Source: Diorhabda sublineata (taxonomy: Eukaryota > Arthropoda > Insecta > Coleoptera > Chrysomelidae). From it: DNA of 64,000 nucleotides. The stretch is taken from the NCBI RefSeq assembly GCF_026230105.1, contig NC_079474.1, forward strand, positions 30,704,294 through 30,768,293. Reading direction: 5' to 3'. Positions 59,511-64,000 of this stretch are shown here, piece by piece. The position numbers were made by a program, and so were the translations under genes. Under the pieces are notes generated by a model. That model worked only from the letters and a program-made list of their open reading frames with translations, made no database searches and was not told the DNA's origin. Each line of letters opens with the position of its first letter. The first letter of the stretch is position 1.

Positions 59511-60220
59511 AAACAAATTGCCGCCGATTATAAAAACACGTATAAAGCTTTTCTGGGTATTTTGCGCATCCGCAAAAATTTTGATTCTCTTAATAGAACA
59601 GGACTGGTATGTCAGTGGACAAGTAGTAGGTATTTTCACACAAGATCAGAATCAGCAACCTTTATATACAGTTGAAGCATCGTTTTCCGCTATAGGAGTA
59701 TGAGCACTTTTCTTGGACATACAGTCACGTATTGAAGCTGACAGGAAGTTTCAATAACAAAAATCGTAATATAACCATGGATACCTGCTTTTTATCGATA
59801 CGGTTAGTAGAAAAACTTATCATGGTCGGTACACTGCTCAATAATGAGAGGAAAGTACCAGCAACCTTTTTTGAAACGTCGTCAAATACCAACTTCAGCG
59901 TTTGATCAAATGTAAAATTAGTAATCTTTTCGATGATGTGGTTAACAGAGACACGGATAAACAAGAAATTGTCCAATTTTATATGATGAAGTACACACTT
60001 TTTATCGGTTGTGTCACTTACTATGAAAATGAGAAAAACACGCAGACATGTGTGATGAAGTTGCCGGATTACTAAACAAGCAGTTTTCAGAGCAAAATTA
60101 TCATCTGAATTTATCCAATTTGTCAATTACTGATATTAAAATTGACTACATCTCAACTATGTACCGTGTTAAAAAGAGAGATAAAATTTTCTTTGGGATC
60201 GTAATGAAGTTCATGAAAAA

Positions 60221-61435
60221 TGTTGTATAGAGAATTTTCCAGATTTTTTCCCCAAAACATACCGAATATTTATCAAAATAAATTTGGTTGATATTAAATA
60301 ATGGAAGAATTTTAAACGGTTGACGAAATTATCCATTATTAAAATTTTATAGCAAGAAAATCCTCAATTATAAATGCTCGTTTCTACAAAATATAACTAA
60401 AACTACTCCCGAAATTTAGATTCTAGCTTAACGTTCCGTAGTTTTTATTTTAAACATTCCGCAAAATAACGGCTTCTCAATTGACTCAATTCAGAATTCT
60501 TATTGCTTTTCTCATTCTGGGCGTTTTATAAAAGAAAAGAACAGTAACACTACAGAAGAGCAAGAAGAATTCAAACTGACTTCTTGTTTAGCTAATGAAG
60601 TGCCTAGTTTTCCGCTGGTTAATGTCGTTTTCTATGCGACAATGAAACGCAGTTAAGAAAGTGGTTAATTATATTTTTTTCTGAGATGTTAAAGTCTAAT
60701 GACGTCTATACCGTGCAATTTGAAATAATTTCTCATACTTTTTGAAGTTTGCGTAAGTGAGTTAATTATTTCGATTATTAGTTGTTCGCATGCTCACTTA
60801 TCCAGAAAAAGAAAACTTCAAAGAATATTTAGAAAACTTTTTATATTTGCACTGATTTTGTACCTCAGTATAGGTTAAAGCTAACATGAACATACTGCGA
60901 ATTATGAATCAGTTGAAGTATTGTATTCCAAAAAAATCTGATTAATCTTTCGACATTTTGGTTTGATCTATACGAAATCGATAATTCATGGTATTGTTAA
61001 TATACCCAATTCTAATATATGTAAGAATTAGTTTTCTCACGTTTTGAATTTTGATATTAGCAGAGTTTAGTTTGTGTTAGTAGAATTATTGAGATTTTGG
61101 GAGAAACTACTTAAGTTCTTAGTTGTACTGCCAACTGCTTACTGGTGTAAATATTAGGATCTTCTAAATTTGATTGTCGTTCTAACCTAGTTACACTTGT
61201 CACTCAATGTCTTCGCAGTCAAAGTCACAGTCTTACGATATATAGACTAGTTAATATAGCACGAACTAAGTTTGATGTGGGGAGTGTCACCAGAATCGTA
61301 AATCTCAAGACAACATCGAATTCTTCTTAAGTGATCGTTATAATGCCGTTAAAATATGGTTGTAAGACATCAAATATGGGTGTTTATGTGGAACGTTAGA
61401 ACTTTTGATACAATTTCAAAATTCCCTACTAACAA
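60221..61435. other. Intergenic, nothing supported
   Basis: No recognised coding or element signal. Confidence 0.4.
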
Positions 61436-61439
61436 ATCA

Positions 61440-62050
61440 GATTCTGAATTTGGCCTGTATTTTGTTTCTCTGGTAAATGATTTCGATGGTTTTCATGATG
61501 TTATATGGGATTTGCCTGTTGTATAGAAGGTGTACCATATCCTCCAGTTGTATTCAGTCAAACGCCCTTTCCACGTCCATAAAATACATAAACGTCGATT
61601 TGTTATACTCGATGGATTTTTCAGATATTTGTTGCAGGACAAATATCGCATCTGTACAAGATCTTCCTGTTCTGAATCCTTGCTGTTCATCGCTCAATGT
61701 AGTGAGTTCATTCATTATGTTTGTCATGATCTTTGTTACTAGCTTCAAGATTGTATTTATAAGGTTTATGCACCGGTAGTTTGCGGGTATCTTTTTTCTC
61801 TTTTTTTGACCCGTAAAATTGTGGTACTTAGGCGACTTTCATCCGGAATTTTCTGATTTAATAGGATTTTGCGAGTTATAGCTGTTAGCTGCTGTTTCAG
61901 GCTTCTCCCGCCATATTGAAGAAGTTTATTTGGAATTCCGTCTGGGCCCGGACTTTTTCTGTTCTCAAGTTTCTCTATCTCTTTCTTCTATTTCAGCTTC
62001 TTCGTTAATTGTGATTTCTGGACTGTCCGGTATGCTTTCTGTATCTTCTT
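61440..62050 (-). pseudogene. RTE-type reverse transcriptase, inverted 5' segment
   Basis: On the minus strand from about 62040, frames give PDSPEITINEEAEIEEREIE, NRKSPGPDGIPNKLLQYGG, ITRKILLNQKIPDES, STTILRVKKREKRYPQTTG, LKLVTKIMTNIMNELTTLSD, EQQGFRTGRSCTDAIFVLQQ, STFMYFMDVERAFD (palm motif A, first catalytic Asp), then TGA, IQLEDMVHLLYNRQIPYNI and IIYQRNKIQAKFRI, with a TGA at about 61440. This is the standard order of an RTE-type RT from linker through motif A and beyond. The stop after AFD is a single CGA-to-TGA-type change, with the frame continuing. The next part of the protein is found not here but on the plus strand from 62060. Confidence 0.9.
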
Positions 62051-62059
62051 TTTTATAAT

Positions 62060-62086
62060 GTGGTTCCCCATAAAATGGGGAACCAC
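62060..62086. repeat. 11-bp perfect hairpin at the RT inversion point
   Basis: GTGGTTCCCCA (62060-62070), loop TAAAA, TGGGGAACCAC (62076-62086). It lies exactly where the RT changes strand. Confidence 0.9.
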
Positions 62087-62325
62087 GACGTCAAGATCCT
62101 ATGCTATGCCGATGATGCTGTTCTGATTGCAGAAAACGAAGATGACCTACGGAGATTGCTATTCAAATTTTACACAACGACAAAAAATTTAGAATTGAAG
62201 ATATCTGCAGCAAAAACAAAATGCATGACCACCTCAAAAACACCTATCTGATGTAAACTGGTTGTAGATGATGGAATGATACAACAAAAGATGAAATTTA
62301 AATCTCTAGGCATAGAAATATCAGG
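62060..62325 (+). pseudogene. RTE-type reverse transcriptase, YADD segment
   Basis: The plus strand reads HKMGNHDVKILCYADDAVLI, AENEDDLRRLLFKFYTTTKN, LELKISAAKTKCMTTSKTPI, then after a stop CKLVVDDGMIQQKMKFKSLG and IEISGY. This is the continuation of the same RT: the YADD box with both Asp residues, the K.MT..K.P block and the MKFKYLGI.IS block. About 40 residues that belong between the two pieces (the NGELT...GIRQGDSLSPLLFN region) are missing. It is cut at about 62325, where Penelope sequence begins. Confidence 0.9.
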
Positions 62326-62716
62326 ATACATAGGACAGACTTCTTGTAGTTAGAAAATAGACTAAAAGGTCATCAATATAATAAAAAACAAAACTGCATT
62401 AACGAACTATGAAATATCAGAAAAACATGAATTTAATTATAAAGATTCAAGACTTTAAAATCCTTGGAACGGAATCTAATACACAAAAAAGAAAAGTTTT
62501 AGAAATGGTTCACAATCATAAGAATGCAAACGATAGAAAAGACCTGAATAATTTAAGTAAAATTTATAGCTTTATTTTGTAAATTCTAATAAAACTACAA
62601 ATAATTTAATTGATTACTACTACATATCTGAGATGTGAAGACTAAGGAAATTTCGTCAATTTCTATCTGTCTTCCAGAAATTATTAAAAAAACTAATTTT
62701 AAAACAGAAGAGACCT
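62326..62716 (+). mobile_element. Penelope-like element, 3' end (copy 3)
   Basis: Starts in the GIY-YIG endonuclease (YIGQTSCS), then LENRLKGHQYNKKQN, and in other frames KHEFNYKDSRL-like, KRKVLEMVHNHKNAN and DRKDLNNLSKIYSFIL with TAA at 62580. Its 3' UTR shares TAATAAAACTACAAATAATT and the terminal AACAGAAGAGACCT with copy 1. The hammerhead-like region is partly deleted here (GAAGACTAAGGAAATTTCGTC). Both RT and upstream domains are replaced by the RTE fragment, with no spacer between the two. Confidence 0.85.
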
Positions 62717-64000
62717 AATATCAAGAACTTTTAGAATCACAAAAATAATTATTTCTTAACCGCTAACTACAGTATTTATGAAGGAAAATCAGAAAAGTTC
62801 AACCACTTTTTGAAAACAAACAGTTTTTTTCGTTGATAGAAATAACTTATGCGCTACCTATTGTTAGCTAAAGCACGATATGTGGTTAGAAATCTTTTCA
62901 TTTATGAATATAATACCAGTTTAAGTTTATAACGCTTGTTTATTGTGAAATATTCAGTTGAAAACGTAACTTGTTATTAGAAGAATCATATATTTGTGAA
63001 TTTCTCGAGGGATCAAACTGTCATATGTACTCTGAATGTGAACATGAAAATTTGACAATAAGAAAAATGAACGTGTCTACATTTTCTAAAATTGCGAAAG
63101 AGTATATATGACAAAACATTTTGGTGAATACTAAGTCGAGTACGCTTCCTACCGCTGAGATGAATATGCGGTATTCCAATTTCCTTGGCAGGTGCTCCCT
63201 CTGGGGATCCTGGAAAACAATTTTAACTGTAATTGCAGAAGTTATTCAGTGTTGACAGAAATGACGAAATGCTCTATTGTTTTTCGCTGAAAGTAATTGG
63301 GGAAAATAACTGTAATCACCAATAACAGCAATTTACGAGTATATCAAGTTCAAGGAAACATAATGCAATAATAATAATTAAAATCGATATAGAAATCATT
63401 AAACTTAAATATAAAGAGATGAAGAGCGCTGTAATAATTCATCAAGTGAAGATATTTGTTGAGTAAACTTGAGGAATATGTAAATTTATTTAAAATAATG
63501 CCGCAACTTACGACAACTTGTGATATACATGCTAGATACTGAATTTTCCTTTGTCTTCCTACATTTTAAATATAGAGTTTGACAAACTAAAAAGTATTCC
63601 GTCATGAAAACATTCATATCTCGCAATTTACCATATTTGGTGTTTAAAATTTACTATGATCGTTTGAACAATAATTATGTGAAGCACCAGAAATTAATGT
63701 AATTTCTGTGCATATGTCAGCTCGTTTTGTACGTCGTTTCAAAAGGCATTGTGACTTGTTCATCAACAAATAATTGTGTATTGGACTCTTTACAGAATTT
63801 GAGGTAGAATAGTCAGCCAAAAAGCAGGGAAGTTGCGAACAAAAACATTTCCAAAGTACATGAAACGTTGGTAAAAACCAAAAAGTATATTTTATATCAG
63901 ATTCAATTGTTTCCATCTCTAAGTCTCTCATCCATCAGGAGACCATGATTTCCTTGGTGGCGAAACATTGATGATGACTAGAATTGAGTAGAGGTATTTT
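62717..64000. other. Intergenic, nothing supported
   Basis: No recognised signals. The 95-codon minus-strand frame at 63644-63931 is not recognised. Confidence 0.4.

Larger units (their letters stand above)
58896..60220 (+). pseudogene. piggyBac transposase relic, copy B
   Basis: Plus-strand frames give HVLKLTGSFNNKNRNITMDT, CFLSIRLVEKLIMVGTLLNN and ERKVPATFFETSS, then DDVVNRDTDKQEIVQFYM and VHTFYRLCHLL. The last two correspond to the piggyBac KPEI..FYN.TKGGVD..DQ(L/M)C blocks. The Asp of T.DNWF is kept. NKLPPI at about 59514 suits the (D)KLAPI segment upstream. Frames are broken repeatedly. At the DNA level it shares three blocks with copy A: 59017-59200, 59513-59700 and 59728-60056. The open minus-strand frame over 59725-60126 is a shadow of this region. 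A 70-bp direct repeat brackets the copy. Confidence 0.7.

Noticed and set aside
59725..60126. 133-codon open frame on the minus strand
   Set aside because: It lies opposite piggyBac copy B, whose plus-strand frames match piggyBac blocks; the minus frame matches nothing and is a shadow.

Overview
This window looks like intergenic DNA from an insect nuclear genome, probably a beetle or a related group. It is strongly AT-rich and has no long intact reading frame, no rRNA, no convincing tRNA gene, no CRISPR array and no operon-like gene packing. Almost everything recognisable is a broken transposable element of an animal type: mariner, hAT, piggyBac, Helitron, Penelope with its GIY-YIG endonuclease, and Jockey, RTE and R1/I-type non-LTR retrotransposons. 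All assignments come from reading translated frames and terminal repeats by eye. No database search was possible, so family names are recognition calls and element boundaries are approximate unless stated.

Layout. 1-14 kb: a hammerhead-ribozyme-like motif (4.41-4.45 kb), an RTE-like reverse transcriptase relic (4.9-5.6 kb) and a Jockey-type relic with an internal deletion (12.5-13.4 kb). 14-24 kb: four DDE transposase relics (mariner types and one DUF4817-type) and a weak chemoreceptor-like exon. 24.7-29.3 kb: the best-defined structure, a DUF4817-type transposon with long imperfect terminal inverted repeats, cut in two by a complete-ended 2.95-kb hAT element whose 8-bp target duplication is still visible. 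30-39 kb: two tRNA-derived SINE candidates, three non-LTR relics, an odorant-receptor-like gene fragment and a mariner fragment. 41-50 kb: a 430-bp piggyBac-type MITE with TTAA sites, a Helitron-like element, a Penelope 3' end, a rearranged R1/I-type element with a 20-bp perfect hairpin, and a MITE-like inverted repeat. 49.6-60.2 kb: two related piggyBac transposase relics on the same strand, a second Penelope fragment, a Jockey ORF1 end, and a two-exon gene candidate for a small secreted peptide (55.2-55.5 kb). 61.4-62.7 kb: an RTE reverse transcriptase with its 5' half inverted (a perfect hairpin lies at the flip), fused directly to a third Penelope 3' end.

No set of genes here works together as a pathway. 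The biology is element turnover: insertion, nesting, inversion, template switching and decay. The only candidate for a working host gene is the 49-residue secreted peptide at 55,235-55,462. The chemoreceptor-like pieces look broken or incomplete. Long stretches between elements contain nothing I can support.
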